Shown in pieces: positions 14,955-22,612 of a DNA stretch of 38,982 bases; the first letter of the stretch is position 1; each line of letters starts with the position of its first letter. The notes below the pieces were generated by a model. The model ran no database searches and was not told the origin of the DNA. It worked only from the letters and a program-made list of their open reading frames with translations. Position numbers and translations under genes: made by a program. This DNA is from CAIKZD01 sp041675165 (GTDB taxonomy: Bacteria > Patescibacteriota > Minisyncoccia > Moranbacterales > UBA2206): positions 1 through 38,982 of the forward strand of contig JBAYUI010000011.1 in assembly GCA_041675165.1 (NCBI GenBank), read 5' to 3'.

Positions 14955-15641
14955 CTAATCCTCATCGCAACACCGCACCCTTTCAGCGTAGAAAATGGTC
15001 GGGTCGCCGGAGTCACGGCTGCCGACCGCTCGCAAGAACTTGTCCGGCACAAAACCGTTAGGTGCCGGCGGGACATTTGAATCAGGCAGGAAAACCCGCA
15101 CGACATCCCCATCTTCGTCCACTACTGTCACTTCATTGTCCATAAAATTCCGGATCTTCCCGTGGATGGCCGCGTCACGCGGAATCTTGTTCTTCGACCA
15201 ACCGCCTAAAAAGCTGCCCACGCCCAAAACTCCGAAAAAAATCCCCAATGCAATAGCGCCCAAGAAAAACCAGACAGCAAAGGTGTCCGTACGTTCGCAA
15301 TTGCCGCAGAACAGTTCTATCTGATTGGCGAAATAGATGGCCAACGCCACTGCTAGGACGAAAAAGATGATGTAATCATAAGGCAAAGTGACCAGAAAGA
15401 CTTTCGCTCCCGGAAAACCCAAGGTCAAAAATTTTTCCAGACGGGTCTTTTCGATGAAATAGAAAATCAGGCTGACCAGAGCAGCCCCCAAAGCAACCAA
15501 AAGAAAAAGTGCGCCTTCCAACCCGAGCTTTTCCAGCACAAAGACAAAACGGCTGCGCATCTTGATCTTTTTACACTTGATATCTTCCATTATCCGCGTT
15601 TTTATGTCGGCACCCTTGTTATCCATATTTTCATTACTCAT
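14955..15641 (-). CDS. Membrane protein coupled to an ECF sigma factor (candidate anti-sigma)
   Basis: 228 residues. The polar N-terminus (about 1-35, KTRIMEDIKCKKIKMRSR) is followed by four hydrophobic segments (about 40-62, 80-105, 120-148) and a C-terminal soluble part with VTVVDEDGDVVRVFLP. Its ATG overlaps the TGA of the sigma gene in an ATGA junction, so the two are translationally coupled. Position and topology suit a regulator of the sigma factor, but no zinc anti-sigma motif (HxxxCxxC) is present and no family is recognised. The anti-sigma role is an inference from position only. Confidence 0.75.
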   Translation of the reverse strand: MSNENMDNKGADIKTRIMEDIKCKKIKMRSRFVFVLEKLGLEGALFLLVALGAALVSLIFYFIEKTRLEKFLTLGFPGAKVFLVTLPYDYIIFFVLAVALAIYFANQIELFCGNCERTDTFAVWFFLGAIALGIFFGVLGVGSFLGGWSKNKIPRDAAIHGKIRNFMDNEVTVVDEDGDVVRVFLPDSNVPPAPNGFVPDKFLRAVGSRDSGDPTIFYAERVRCCDED

Positions 15642-16252
15642 ATTGCTTTTTTACCTCCGTTATTTTTCTGATTATTTTTTTCCATTTCCAGCGCCATCTT
15701 TTTCTTAGCGCGACTGATGAGTGTGCCGACTGTGTTTATCGGCTTGCCCAGAATTTCACTGATGTCTTCATATGATTTATCCGAATAATATCTGAGCACC
15801 AAGACCTGTCTGTATTTGAATGGTAACCGATTGATGACTTTGTCCACTTCTTGGCGCTCCTCTTCCCGCATATGAGCGATATCCGCGCCCTCTTCCGAAC
15901 TGGACATCACCAGCATATCCTTGGTCGCCGTGATGTCCTCCCAAGGGATGAACCGTTTCAGCGAACGTCTTTTGATATGGTTCACCGCCTCATTGTGCGC
16001 GATGCGATAGATCCAAGAAGAAAATTTACGGCTGGTATCATAACTGCGCAAATTCCGAAAAGCCTTGATGAAAACGTCTTGCAACAGATCCTCGGTCTCC
16101 TCCCGCGCTCCCGTCAGGCGGTAAAGATAGGCGAAAAGTTTGCCCTGATATCTTTCAATCAGCTCGGCATATCTTTCCGGATCATGTTCTCGCACGATTT
16201 CCACTAGTTCATTGTCGGTCAATTCTTTTTTAAGGGTATTTTCAAGCATCAT
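15638..16252 (-). CDS. ECF-type RNA polymerase sigma factor
   Basis: 204 residues starting MMLENT; a TTG start nine bases further up is less likely. Region 2 is clear: DLLQDVFIKAFRNL and FSSWIYRIAHNEAVNHIKRR (core binding and -10 recognition). After a variable linker, region 4 follows: LPFKYRQVLVLRYYSDKSYEDISEILG with the helix-turn-helix GTLISRAKKK (-35 recognition). Regions 1 and 3 are absent, as in group 4 sigma factors that respond to envelope or stress signals. It is cotranscribed with the membrane protein above and divergent from tsaD. Confidence 0.93.
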   Translation of the reverse strand: MMLENTLKKELTDNELVEIVREHDPERYAELIERYQGKLFAYLYRLTGAREETEDLLQDVFIKAFRNLRSYDTSRKFSSWIYRIAHNEAVNHIKRRSLKRFIPWEDITATKDMLVMSSSEEGADIAHMREEERQEVDKVINRLPFKYRQVLVLRYYSDKSYEDISEILGKPINTVGTLISRAKKKMALEMEKNNQKNNGGKKAI

Positions 16253-16345
16253 TAATACCAAAATTTATGATTTGTATTTCAACATAATAATGATACTATA
16301 TTATTAGAAAACTGGCGAATGAGTAACAAGACTAACTTTTTGGCT

Positions 16346-17545
16346 ATGATTATCCTTTCTATTGAAACTTCTTGCGATGAAACAGCGGCTGCCGTCCTCA
16401 AAGGTGAGGACGCTGGTTTCGAGCTTCTTTCGAATATCGTTTCCTCTCAAGTAAAATTGCACGCCGAATGGGGCGGCGTAGTGCCCAATTTGGCCGCACG
16501 CGAGCATTTGAAAAATATATTGCCGATCATTGAGAAAGCTATGGATGCCGCGAATGTAGCACGGGAAGATATCGGGCTTATCGCAGTCACAAACGGTCCG
16601 GGGCTCATTCCCGCCCTTCTCATTGGCGTAGGTGCTGCCAAAACTTTGTCATACTTGTGGCAAAAACCACTCATCGGCATTCATCATATCGAAGGACACA
16701 TCTACGCCAATTTTGTCTCCGACAAAAATGGCGCAATTTCCAATTTCCAATTTCCAATTTCCAAACAGATTCAAAATTCAAAATTAAAAATTAAAAATTC
16801 TCCCGTTACGTTCCCCGTACTATGTCTGGTGGTTTCCGGCGGGCATACGCAGCTGGTGCTGATGAAAAAACATTTGGATTATGAAATTGTCGGACAGACC
16901 TTGGATGACGCGGCTGGCGAAGCTTTTGACAAAGTGGCGAGAATATTAGGCTTAGGTTACCCCGGTGGACCGGCCATAGCCGCGGCTGCGGCAAATTACA
17001 AACAAAATCCAAATTTCAAATCTCAAATTTCAAAAGAAATATCTACTGATAACTATCAAGTATTAGATGCTCCCTTGCCACGGCCGATGCTCAATTCCAA
17101 GGATTTAAATTTTTCTTTTTCCGGACTTAAAACGGCAGTGCTCTATCTGGTCAAAAAGAACGAGTCCTTATTGAAAGATGAAAATTTCATAGCGGAAGTG
17201 GCTGCCGAGTTCCAACAAGCCGCTTGCGATGTACTCATCGCCAAAACCATTTCGGCCGCAAAGAAATATGGCGCGAAAACTGTGATGCTGGCCGGCGGCG
17301 TGAGCGCCAATCGCAAACTCAGGGAACAATTAGGTGCGGCTATCGAAAAAGAGCTTCGCGATGTCCGCTATATGATGCCCGCCATGAAATACACCGGTGA
17401 CAATGCGGCCATGATCGGAGCGGCGGCTCATTTCCGTTGGAGGAATATATCGGAAAAGAACAAAAAAATAGCCAGCGACAATTGGAAAACCATCGAAGCA
17501 GACGCTAACTTGCAATTAAAAAACGCGCACATACAGATTGGATAA
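16346..17545 (+). CDS. tsaD: tRNA N6-adenosine threonylcarbamoyltransferase TsaD
   Basis: TsaD transfers the threonylcarbamoyl group to A37 of ANN-reading tRNAs. The family start MIILSIETSCDET begins at the ATG at 16346; an in-frame ATG at 16319 is possible. Visible motifs are HHIEGHIYANF (metal histidines), VVSGGHTQLVL, DDAAGEAFDKVARILGL, PGGPAI, SFSGLKTA, and AGGVSANRKLR. The product is 399 aa against about 340 usual. The excess is two polar tracts, one of about 22 residues (NFQFPISKQIQNSKLKIKN) and one of about 15 (NYKQNPNFKSQISK), both encoded by AT-rich repeat DNA in frame. Core motifs are undamaged, so it is probably active. No ribosome binding site is seen. Confidence 0.95.
   Translation: MIILSIETSCDETAAAVLKGEDAGFELLSNIVSSQVKLHAEWGGVVPNLAAREHLKNILPIIEKAMDAANVAREDIGLIAVTNGPGLIPALLIGVGAAKTLSYLWQKPLIGIHHIEGHIYANFVSDKNGAISNFQFPISKQIQNSKLKIKNSPVTFPVLCLVVSGGHTQLVLMKKHLDYEIVGQTLDDAAGEAFDKVARILGLGYPGGPAIAAAAANYKQNPNFKSQISKEISTDNYQVLDAPLPRPMLNSKDLNFSFSGLKTAVLYLVKKNESLLKDENFIAEVAAEFQQAACDVLIAKTISAAKKYGAKTVMLAGGVSANRKLREQLGAAIEKELRDVRYMMPAMKYTGDNAAMIGAAAHFRWRNISEKNKKIASDNWKTIEADANLQLKNAHIQIG
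16735..16800. repeat. AT-rich repeat inserted in tsaD (site 1)
   Basis: Tandem copies of TTTCCAA are followed by TTCAAAATTCAAAATTAAAAATTAAAAATT. The tract replaces a short loop between YANF and FPVLCLVVSGG, and is a multiple of three. It resembles the NFQFPISN-type repeats common in CPR intergenic regions (general knowledge). Confidence 0.75.
17001..17037. repeat. AT-rich repeat inserted in tsaD (site 2)
   Basis: AAACAAAATCC, AATTTCAAATCTC and AAATTTCAAAAG are a second repeat-like tract in the loop after GGPAIAAAAANY. It keeps the frame. Its sequence style matches site 1 and the 4664-4777 repeat. Confidence 0.6.
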
Positions 17546-17564
17546 AAATTAATTTACTATAACG

Positions 17565-18140
17565 ATGACTGAGAAATTAAAAATGCTTTTTTGGGGGATG
17601 CTCGGAGCGCTCGGCGCCCTAGCGCTGGAATCATTACTGATGGTTTTTGCCACCTCCGGCGGCGCAATTGGATTAATGGAAGCTCCAACTTGGTTTATGC
17701 CGGTCGGAGTCCTCATCGAAGAACTTTTCGCGATCATTCTGATCGGAAAGCTCCTAGCGAACAGTCCCGACAAAAACAATATTTTTTCGCGAGTAATTTT
17801 TTTCGGCCTCGGCTTTTCCTTACCGGAAATCCTGCTCAATTTTGCTAACTTTTCTGTTTTGTCCCGAGAAATTCTCTTCAGCTATCTAGGCCTGCTTTTC
17901 ATCCATACCGCCACCGCCGGAATATTCGGCTGCTATTTTTCTCGAAAAGAAGGCTTTCATCCGGATGCTATCCTTTTTTTGGGTTTAGCCATAGTTTTCC
18001 ATTTCGCCTTCAATTTTTCAGTCCTTTCCGGCTTGAGTGTCTGGATAAGTTTGAGTATCCCTCTCTTCGTATTTTTTATCTGTTTTTCAGCTTTAAAAAT
18101 GACCTTTTCAAAAGGTTCCTTGCCAAGGATAAAAAATTAA
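17565..18140 (+). CDS. PrsW-like intramembrane protein
   Basis: 191 residues, nearly all hydrophobic, with about six or seven helices. Four motifs match PrsW-type intramembrane metalloproteases: EE at 52-53 (IEELF), F84-x3-E88 (FSLPE), H114 in HTATAGIFG, and H146-x3-N150 (HFAFN). PrsW cleaves anti-sigma factors inside the membrane in Bacillus subtilis. It begins 19 nt after tsaD on the same strand. An ECF sigma with a coupled membrane protein lies just 1.3 kb away, so a PrsW-like cleavage step in that circuit is possible but unproven. Confidence 0.75.
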   Translation: MTEKLKMLFWGMLGALGALALESLLMVFATSGGAIGLMEAPTWFMPVGVLIEELFAIILIGKLLANSPDKNNIFSRVIFFGLGFSLPEILLNFANFSVLSREILFSYLGLLFIHTATAGIFGCYFSRKEGFHPDAILFLGLAIVFHFAFNFSVLSGLSVWISLSIPLFVFFICFSALKMTFSKGSLPRIKN

Positions 18141-18148
18141 ATTATAAT
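18120..18148 (+). promoter_or_regulatory. Strong promoter candidate for the Hsp20 gene
   Basis: TTGCCA (18120-18125), a 17-nt spacer, and a perfect TATAAT (18143-18148). It overlaps the end of the upstream PrsW-like gene and would give a leader of about 25 nt before the ATG at 18179. Confidence 0.7.
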
Positions 18149-18178
18149 TCAAGTAAGTTAACCAGCTAAAACAAAACC

Positions 18179-18724
18179 ATGACAAAAGTTAAAAAATCTT
18201 TTTTCGAAAAATTGACCGGCGCCAAAAGAATCGACGATGAGGAAGAAAATGTGAACACTTTCGAAAGAGAAAGAAATTTTTCCTCCGCTCCGGAAATCTA
18301 TTCCGAAGACACGGAAACTGAAGTCCTTTTCAATTCCGCGCCCCGTCGCGCCAGACGGGAAGAAGTTAATTTTTCCTCCCCTCAAGAGGATGGCGAAGGA
18401 CAGCTCACGATCGATGTCTATCAGACTGACAATGACGTAGTCATCAAATCCACTATTGCCGGCGTGAAACCGGAAGACTTGGATGTCAGCATCGTGAATG
18501 ATATGATCACTATCCGTGGCGAAAGAAGACGGGACGACGAAGTCGGTGAAGAAAACTACTACTATCAAGAGTGTTATTGGGGCGGCTTTTCCCGTTCCAT
18601 CATCCTGCCAGTTGACGTTTTGGCCGACAAGATCGAGGCTTCCATGAAAAACGGTATCCTGACCATCAAAATGCCCAAAGCCGACAACACCAGAACCAAA
18701 AAGATCCAAGTCCGAGGGTTCTAA
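18179..18724 (+). CDS. Hsp20/alpha-crystallin small heat-shock protein
   Basis: 181 residues. The alpha-crystallin domain runs from about 74 to 172, with QLTIDVYQTDNDVVIKSTIAGVKPEDLDV, ITIRGERR, YYYQECYWGGFSRSIILP and GILTIKMPK. The C-terminal KKIQVRG replaces the usual I-x-I tail motif. The N-terminal 70 residues are long, charged and probably disordered. Small heat-shock proteins hold unfolding proteins without ATP. It has its own promoter and terminator, so it is a single-gene unit. Confidence 0.93.
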   Translation: MTKVKKSFFEKLTGAKRIDDEEENVNTFERERNFSSAPEIYSEDTETEVLFNSAPRRARREEVNFSSPQEDGEGQLTIDVYQTDNDVVIKSTIAGVKPEDLDVSIVNDMITIRGERRRDDEVGEENYYYQECYWGGFSRSIILPVDVLADKIEASMKNGILTIKMPKADNTRTKKIQVRGF

Positions 18725-18748
18725 ATTATTTGGAAAATATCATTTGCA

Positions 18749-18782
18749 AAAACACGAGATTAACTTCTCGTGTTTTTTATTT
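18749..18782 (+). terminator. Rho-independent terminator
   Basis: AACACGAGA (18751-18759) pairs with TCTCGTGTT (18766-18774), followed by TTTTTATTT. It lies 26 nt after the Hsp20 stop. Confidence 0.9.
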
Positions 18783-18810
18783 GACAATCTCTGCCCCCCC
18801 CTGCTACACT
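18781..18810 (+). promoter_or_regulatory. Promoter candidate for the secreted CHAP gene
   Basis: A perfect TTGACA (18781-18786), an 18-nt spacer containing an eight-C run, and TACACT (18805-18810). It would start a leader of about 125 nt. Confidence 0.7.
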
Positions 18811-18845
18811 CCCTTTTCAGTTCTTAAACAATAAAATTCAACCAG

Positions 18846-18886
18846 AAAAGGAGGTGATGCGATTCAATTGTAAAAAATTAGATTGA
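18846..18886 (+). promoter_or_regulatory. Leader with extended anti-SD match and a 9-codon frame
   Basis: AAAAGGAGGTGAT is an unusually long match to the 3' end of 16S rRNA. It is followed 2 nt later by ATG and a 9-codon frame (MRFNCKKLD, stop at 18886). It lies 54 nt upstream of the CHAP gene, which has its own binding site (AAAGGAG at about 18926). The spacing is tight for initiation, so this may be a leader peptide, a ribosome standby site or an artefact. Confidence 0.35.
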
Positions 18887-18939
18887 AATTTTGAAAGTTT
18901 TATCGAATTGAAACTCAAACAAAAAAAGGAGTATATGTA

Positions 18940-20052
18940 ATGAAAAAAATATTACTTGTAATGTTGTTTTGTCTTTTGGGGTTTGTGCCGAATGTTTTTG
19001 CTTTATGCTCTAATGCGCCCATAGATCCACCTCCATATTCCATACCAGCAACAATTTCTGGAAATGCATATGATAGTGTGTATGGATATTGTACGAGCGA
19101 TAACCACCAGGAATATGTTTATTATAATATCTCTCATGTTCCATATGCATATACTTTCAACTCTATCCTGTGGATAAGCTATCCCTCCGAGAGCACTATT
19201 GTCGTCCCTGATTATCCATCAATCGGCCAAACATTTATCCATCACTATACCTCTACCGCTAATATATATGCTGGCACTGCTGATTATTATTACTCCTCTC
19301 GGGATGTATATAATCAGACGCACAATACAATTGTTAGACCATCTACTTTGCCCCGGCAACTCACTGCCTCGCGTTCTCCTGAAGCCGGTGGTGGCGTGGC
19401 CAGTTTGCCGGATGGGGTGAATCTAGATTGCAATGCCGAGGATAGTATTCGTTGCGGAGCGTGCAATGCTAACTATTGCACCAAAAGTTTCAATGCCAAT
19501 TCCAATGTGGTATTGAAAGGTTTTCCTGGGACCGGTTATGCTTTTTACCAGTGGACTTGGAACAATGGTGCCAACACTGCAACCGACAATCCTCATACGT
19601 TTACGATGAGTGGGGCGTTGGGGGTGACGGCGGTGTTTAAGAGGACGTTTCGTTGTGCATCGGGTGATTTCTATGAACCCTATGACTCTCAAGATCCTGA
19701 AATTTATGGAGATGGAGAGTGCGTTACTTATGTTAGACATGAAACTGGTGCGGATATATACGGAAATGCAAATACTTGGTACCAAGGAGCAATAAATGCC
19801 GGATATCATACAACAGCAGGTCCAAGTATTCCAACAGGAAAAGACATGAGTTCTGCTATTATTGTTTTTGGCATAGTTTCAGAAAGCTCTTTTCCAACTG
19901 GTCACGTAGGTATAGTAATCAACAAAGTTGATTCTACCCATTTAAACATCAGGGATGCCAATTGGAATCTTGATGGAAAATTGGATGAACATGTCATTGA
20001 TGTGACAAACGAAAATTACAACATTCTGGGATACATCTACTGCATGCCGTAA
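18940..20052 (+). CDS. Secreted CHAP-domain protein with a bacterial-repeat module
   Basis: 370 residues. A classic signal peptide (MKKILLVMLFCLLGFVPNVFA) ends at about 21. An uncharacterised Tyr-rich region (22-140) follows. At about 140-237 there is a cysteine-containing segment with a bacterial-repeat (List-Bact_rpt-like) module: VVLKGFPGTGYAFYQWTW and TMSGALGVTAVFKR. The C-terminal CHAP domain (about 240-370) has the likely catalytic Cys261 in GDGECVTYV, His322 in TGHVGIV and polar Asp/Asn in RDANW. CHAP enzymes are amidases or endopeptidases that cut peptidoglycan. SD AAAGGAG and promoter are both good. Codon use looks more relaxed than in neighbouring housekeeping genes. Target wall, own or another cell's, is unknown. 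Confidence 0.9.
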   Translation: MKKILLVMLFCLLGFVPNVFALCSNAPIDPPPYSIPATISGNAYDSVYGYCTSDNHQEYVYYNISHVPYAYTFNSILWISYPSESTIVVPDYPSIGQTFIHHYTSTANIYAGTADYYYSSRDVYNQTHNTIVRPSTLPRQLTASRSPEAGGGVASLPDGVNLDCNAEDSIRCGACNANYCTKSFNANSNVVLKGFPGTGYAFYQWTWNNGANTATDNPHTFTMSGALGVTAVFKRTFRCASGDFYEPYDSQDPEIYGDGECVTYVRHETGADIYGNANTWYQGAINAGYHTTAGPSIPTGKDMSSAIIVFGIVSESSFPTGHVGIVINKVDSTHLNIRDANWNLDGKLDEHVIDVTNENYNILGYIYCMP

Positions 20053-20080
20053 TCTGTAATTGGTAAGTACCAAAAGTCCA

Positions 20081-20116
20081 AAGGGCAGAACTTTATGAAG
20101 TTCTGCCCTTTTTTGA
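20081..20116 (+). terminator. Rho-independent terminator after the CHAP gene
   Basis: A 13-bp stem, AAGGGCAGAACTT (20081-20093) with AAGTTCTGCCCTT (20098-20110), followed by a T-run. It lies between convergent genes and may also act on the minus strand. Confidence 0.92.
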
Positions 20117-20139
20117 ATACAAGCCTTCCTAAAATTATA

Positions 20140-20778
20140 TCAGTTATTGTACTTAAATGAATCAGCAACGGTTTCAAAAATTTTCTTAAGAGATGAATTA
20201 GAGTCATCACCATAAATCGTTATTATATTGTGTCCCTTTATCATAATAACGCCGGCATTGCCATTGTCACCATAATTTTGGACAGAATATTTTTTAGCAG
20301 GAACTCCGTCAACATTAACGCTGGTGATATCAATTTTGTAATTTTCAAATCTTTTAATTATTTTATCAGTACTTTGGTTCAAAGATAGATTATTCACATT
20401 ATCTGAAACGGTAATATTTGTAATCCACGGTCCTTCTAAAAAATTGCTCAATCCGAAAACGCTATCCGTTGCATCTTGTGCAATCACTAAGTCGCTTGGG
20501 TATTCAAATTCAAAACTATATGTCTTATTGATATATTTTTTTGTACCCACTGCAGTGTTATTTTGAGGCTGTTGATTTGCCTGATTATTGTTCTGCATAT
20601 TATCTCCCTGGTTAACTACTGGAGTTTGTACAGCTACTGGCTTTTTAAAATTATAATTAGTTTGTGATTGTTCTACCTCAGGCTGATTTTTTTCCCACTT
20701 CCACAAAAACGCCCCGACCGTCACGGCAAAAATCAAAATTATTACCACCCCTAGTTTTGTATCAATATGTTGTTTCAT
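20140..20778 (-). CDS. Membrane-anchored extracytoplasmic protein, cassette copy 1
   Basis: 212 residues. The first 34 residues (MKQHIDTKLGVVIILIFAVT then VGAFLWKWEKN) form a short basic N-terminus, one membrane helix and a basic stop. A Gln/Asn-rich linker (about 35-80) follows, then a globular domain (YSFEFEYPSDLVI onward) that looks like a PsbP/Mog1-type fold by the Y-x-F-x-YP pattern. Its first 34 residues and promoter are almost identical to those of the gene at 21849-22586, while the outer domains differ. Function is unknown. Confidence 0.8.
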   Translation of the reverse strand: MKQHIDTKLGVVIILIFAVTVGAFLWKWEKNQPEVEQSQTNYNFKKPVAVQTPVVNQGDNMQNNNQANQQPQNNTAVGTKKYINKTYSFEFEYPSDLVIAQDATDSVFGLSNFLEGPWITNITVSDNVNNLSLNQSTDKIIKRFENYKIDITSVNVDGVPAKKYSVQNYGDNGNAGVIMIKGHNIITIYGDDSNSSLKKIFETVADSFKYNN

Positions 20779-20804
20779 TTTTATTTTTGAATTTTTATAT
20801 CTAT

Positions 20805-20833
20805 ATTATACGAGAAAATTGATGGATTGTAAA
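20805..20833 (-). promoter_or_regulatory. Promoter of cassette copy 1
   Basis: On the minus strand TTTACA (20828-20833), 17 nt, and TATAAT (20805-20810). The same elements and spacing occur upstream of copy 2. Confidence 0.85.
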
Positions 20834-20851
20834 ATTGAAAATTATTTTACC

Positions 20852-21058
20852 TTATTCCCAACTCCCCTTCCTCCTCAATTTCCTATGATACCCGATCGCA
20901 AACCGATGGGCTTCATCGCGAATTTGAGTGATGAGATTTTCGGACAGTTTCGGCACGGTGCCGAAAGTGCGCAGGTCTAATTTTTTGCGAGTTGGGCCTT
21001 TGGCCACGGCCAAAATCGGAATGTCGAGATGCAGCCGGCGCAAAACGCGCCTATCCCC
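20852..21058 (-). pseudogene. uvrC: UvrC remnant
   Basis: The frame reads LRRLHLDIPILAVAKG, then TRKKLDL and TQIRDEAHRFAIGYHRKLRRKG. This matches the region of UvrC just before the C-terminal helix-hairpin-helix domain (RDEAHRFAI-x2-HRKLR is diagnostic). Only about 65 residues of a roughly 600-residue nuclease subunit remain. The 5' side stops at a palindrome linked to the neighbouring RAYT gene, and the (HhH)2 tail is absent. A functional uvrC must lie elsewhere, or this is a fragment moved here. Confidence 0.82.
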
Positions 21059-21060
21059 TC

Positions 21061-21117
21061 GGCGGAGTCTCTCTTTTTGAACGAGCGAAGGCGAAGTGAA
21101 AAAAGAGGACTCCGCCG
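21061..21117. repeat. REP-like palindrome downstream of the RAYT gene
   Basis: GGCGGAGTCTCTCTTTTT and AAAAAAGAGGACTCCGCC are inverted arms around a GAACGAGCGAAGGCGAAG centre. A related palindrome with GGCAGAGTCCC and GACTCTGCC arms flanks the other side of the transposase gene. Confidence 0.8.
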
Positions 21118-21124
21118 TTTCCGG

Positions 21125-21673
21125 TCAGAGCAAGAAATCAACTGCATATATTCCCTTGCCTGACAAATAGTTAGCTGCGCTGGAATATGGATATTTCTCC
21201 GGCAGATCCACCAAGTGCCATTTTTCCGTGCAAGGGTTGCGGTGGATATAATTTAGTTTTTCAATAAAGATATTTTCTGATTCGATAATTTTTGAATCAT
21301 ATCTAGCTTCAAATACCTTATGCTTGGAACCTTTCTTATAATTAGCTTTCTGTTCGAATATTTCCAGTAAATCATTCTTGTTATCTTTTTTCAATAAATC
21401 GACAATGCCATAAGCTAAAAATCTTTTAGCGTTCTGGATTAGTTTGGATATATCCGGGGATCGATTGGAAATATACATCAACACATGGATATGATTGGGC
21501 ATAATCACATAGGCGTGGATTTTATTGCTATACTTTTCTTTGGCGTAATCAAACCATTTATACACTAGGTTGCAATATTTTTCCTCCACAAAAACATTTT
21601 GCCAATCACAACTGGTAAAAGTTATGAAATATATATTATTGGATGAAAAAATAGTTTTATATCTGACTGCCAT
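21125..21673 (-). CDS. REP-associated tyrosine transposase (RAYT, Y1/IS200-like)
   Basis: 182 residues of the HUH-endonuclease class. The metal-binding motif is HIH (61-63 in VIMPNHIHVL), the likely nucleophile is Tyr142 in LNYIHRNP, and YPYSSA near the end is typical. RAYT proteins nick single-stranded DNA at REP palindromes and are thought to spread or maintain them. The gene is bordered by two related palindromes (21061-21117 and 21698-21749), and its 3' side touches the uvrC remnant. All catalytic residues are present. Confidence 0.93.
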   Translation of the reverse strand: MAVRYKTIFSSNNIYFITFTSCDWQNVFVEEKYCNLVYKWFDYAKEKYSNKIHAYVIMPNHIHVLMYISNRSPDISKLIQNAKRFLAYGIVDLLKKDNKNDLLEIFEQKANYKKGSKHKVFEARYDSKIIESENIFIEKLNYIHRNPCTEKWHLVDLPEKYPYSSAANYLSGKGIYAVDFLL

Positions 21674-21697
21674 CTCTCAATTTTATCACAAAAAAAG

Positions 21698-21749
21698 GCA
21701 GAGTCCCTTTTTTCTTCCGCTAGCGCGGCTTCAAAAAGGAGACTCTGCC
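21698..21749. repeat. REP-like palindrome upstream of the RAYT gene
   Basis: GGCAGAGTCCCTTTTTT and AAAAAGGAGACTCTGCC are inverted arms, with a CCGCTAGCGCGG core that is itself nearly palindromic. It is related to the palindrome at 21061-21117. Confidence 0.8.
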
Positions 21750-21788
21750 TAGGGGAAAATAGAAACACGCTAGTCAACGAAAACTAGC

Positions 21789-21832
21789 AAAAAAATCGGC
21801 AGAGTTCCAATGGTAATTCTGCCGATTTTAAT
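21789..21832 (-). terminator. Rho-independent terminator of cassette copy 2
   Basis: On the minus strand AAAATCGGCAGA and TCTGCCGATTTT pair, followed by more T. It lies 17 nt beyond the stop at 21849. The GGCAGA stem shares its sequence with the adjacent REP-like palindrome. Confidence 0.85.
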
Positions 21833-21848
21833 TTTCTCAAGAGTTTAT

Positions 21849-22586
21849 CTATTTTTCAAAAACTATACTATTTAAGAATTTTTCAATGAAAGCATTATTT
21901 AGTAAATCATAATTTACGAAATCTATTTCAACAACCCTATCCCCAAGATTTATTATATATGCTTTTGAGAATCTATTGTCCGCTTCAATTTTCTTATACA
22001 CAAATGTATCTGTGTTTAATTTTTCAAGTTTCATTCTCGGTAAAACTTGATCAACAGGAACATTTGATACGAGATGGTTGAATTCTTCCTTAGCAGTTAT
22101 TTTAGTTCTCTTTTCCATAGCGCAAACACTTTCTAAGTTTGGGCATCCACTTAAAACATAATCGATAATACGAACATATGGCAAAGATTTATCAATAATC
22201 TTAGATGGGCTAATGAAGTGTTCGGAAGCATGATCCATATCGCCACAACATTTAAATTCCCAATTTTCTGGATAAGAAAATTCTATATTCGGGAAACTGT
22301 AGTTTGTATTGGCGAATAAATTAGTGTTGTGCCAAAAATTTTCATGATTAACCGTTGTCCACTGGTTAGAAATTTCTATTTTTTCATCCTTACCTGAACT
22401 TGCTACTTCATTTGTTTTGTTATCTTGGTTATGCAAATCGTTGTCTTTTTGAATAACTTGATTCGGCGCTTGATACACATAGTTTTCTTCTCCATTTTTT
22501 TCCCACCTCCACAAAAACGCCCCAACCGTGATAGCGATGATGAGAATTATTATCACGCCCAATTTTGTCTCAATATGTTGTTTCAT
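21849..22586 (-). CDS. Membrane-anchored extracytoplasmic protein, cassette copy 2
   Basis: 245 residues. The N-terminal anchor (MKQHIETKLGV, then VGAFLWRWEKN) matches copy 1 at nearly every position. A polar linker (about 35-75) leads to a different outer domain with IEFSYPENWEFKCCGDM, CPNLESVC and a C-terminal IEKFLNSIVFEK segment. The Y-P-x-x-W pattern suggests a PsbP/Mog1-like fold as in copy 1, but overall similarity is low. Four to five cysteines could form disulfides outside the membrane. Function is unknown. Confidence 0.8.
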   Translation of the reverse strand: MKQHIETKLGVIIILIIAITVGAFLWRWEKNGEENYVYQAPNQVIQKDNDLHNQDNKTNEVASSGKDEKIEISNQWTTVNHENFWHNTNLFANTNYSFPNIEFSYPENWEFKCCGDMDHASEHFISPSKIIDKSLPYVRIIDYVLSGCPNLESVCAMEKRTKITAKEEFNHLVSNVPVDQVLPRMKLEKLNTDTFVYKKIEADNRFSKAYIINLGDRVVEIDFVNYDLLNNAFIEKFLNSIVFEK

Positions 22587-22612
22587 TTTTATTTTTGAAT
22601 TTTTATAGCTAT

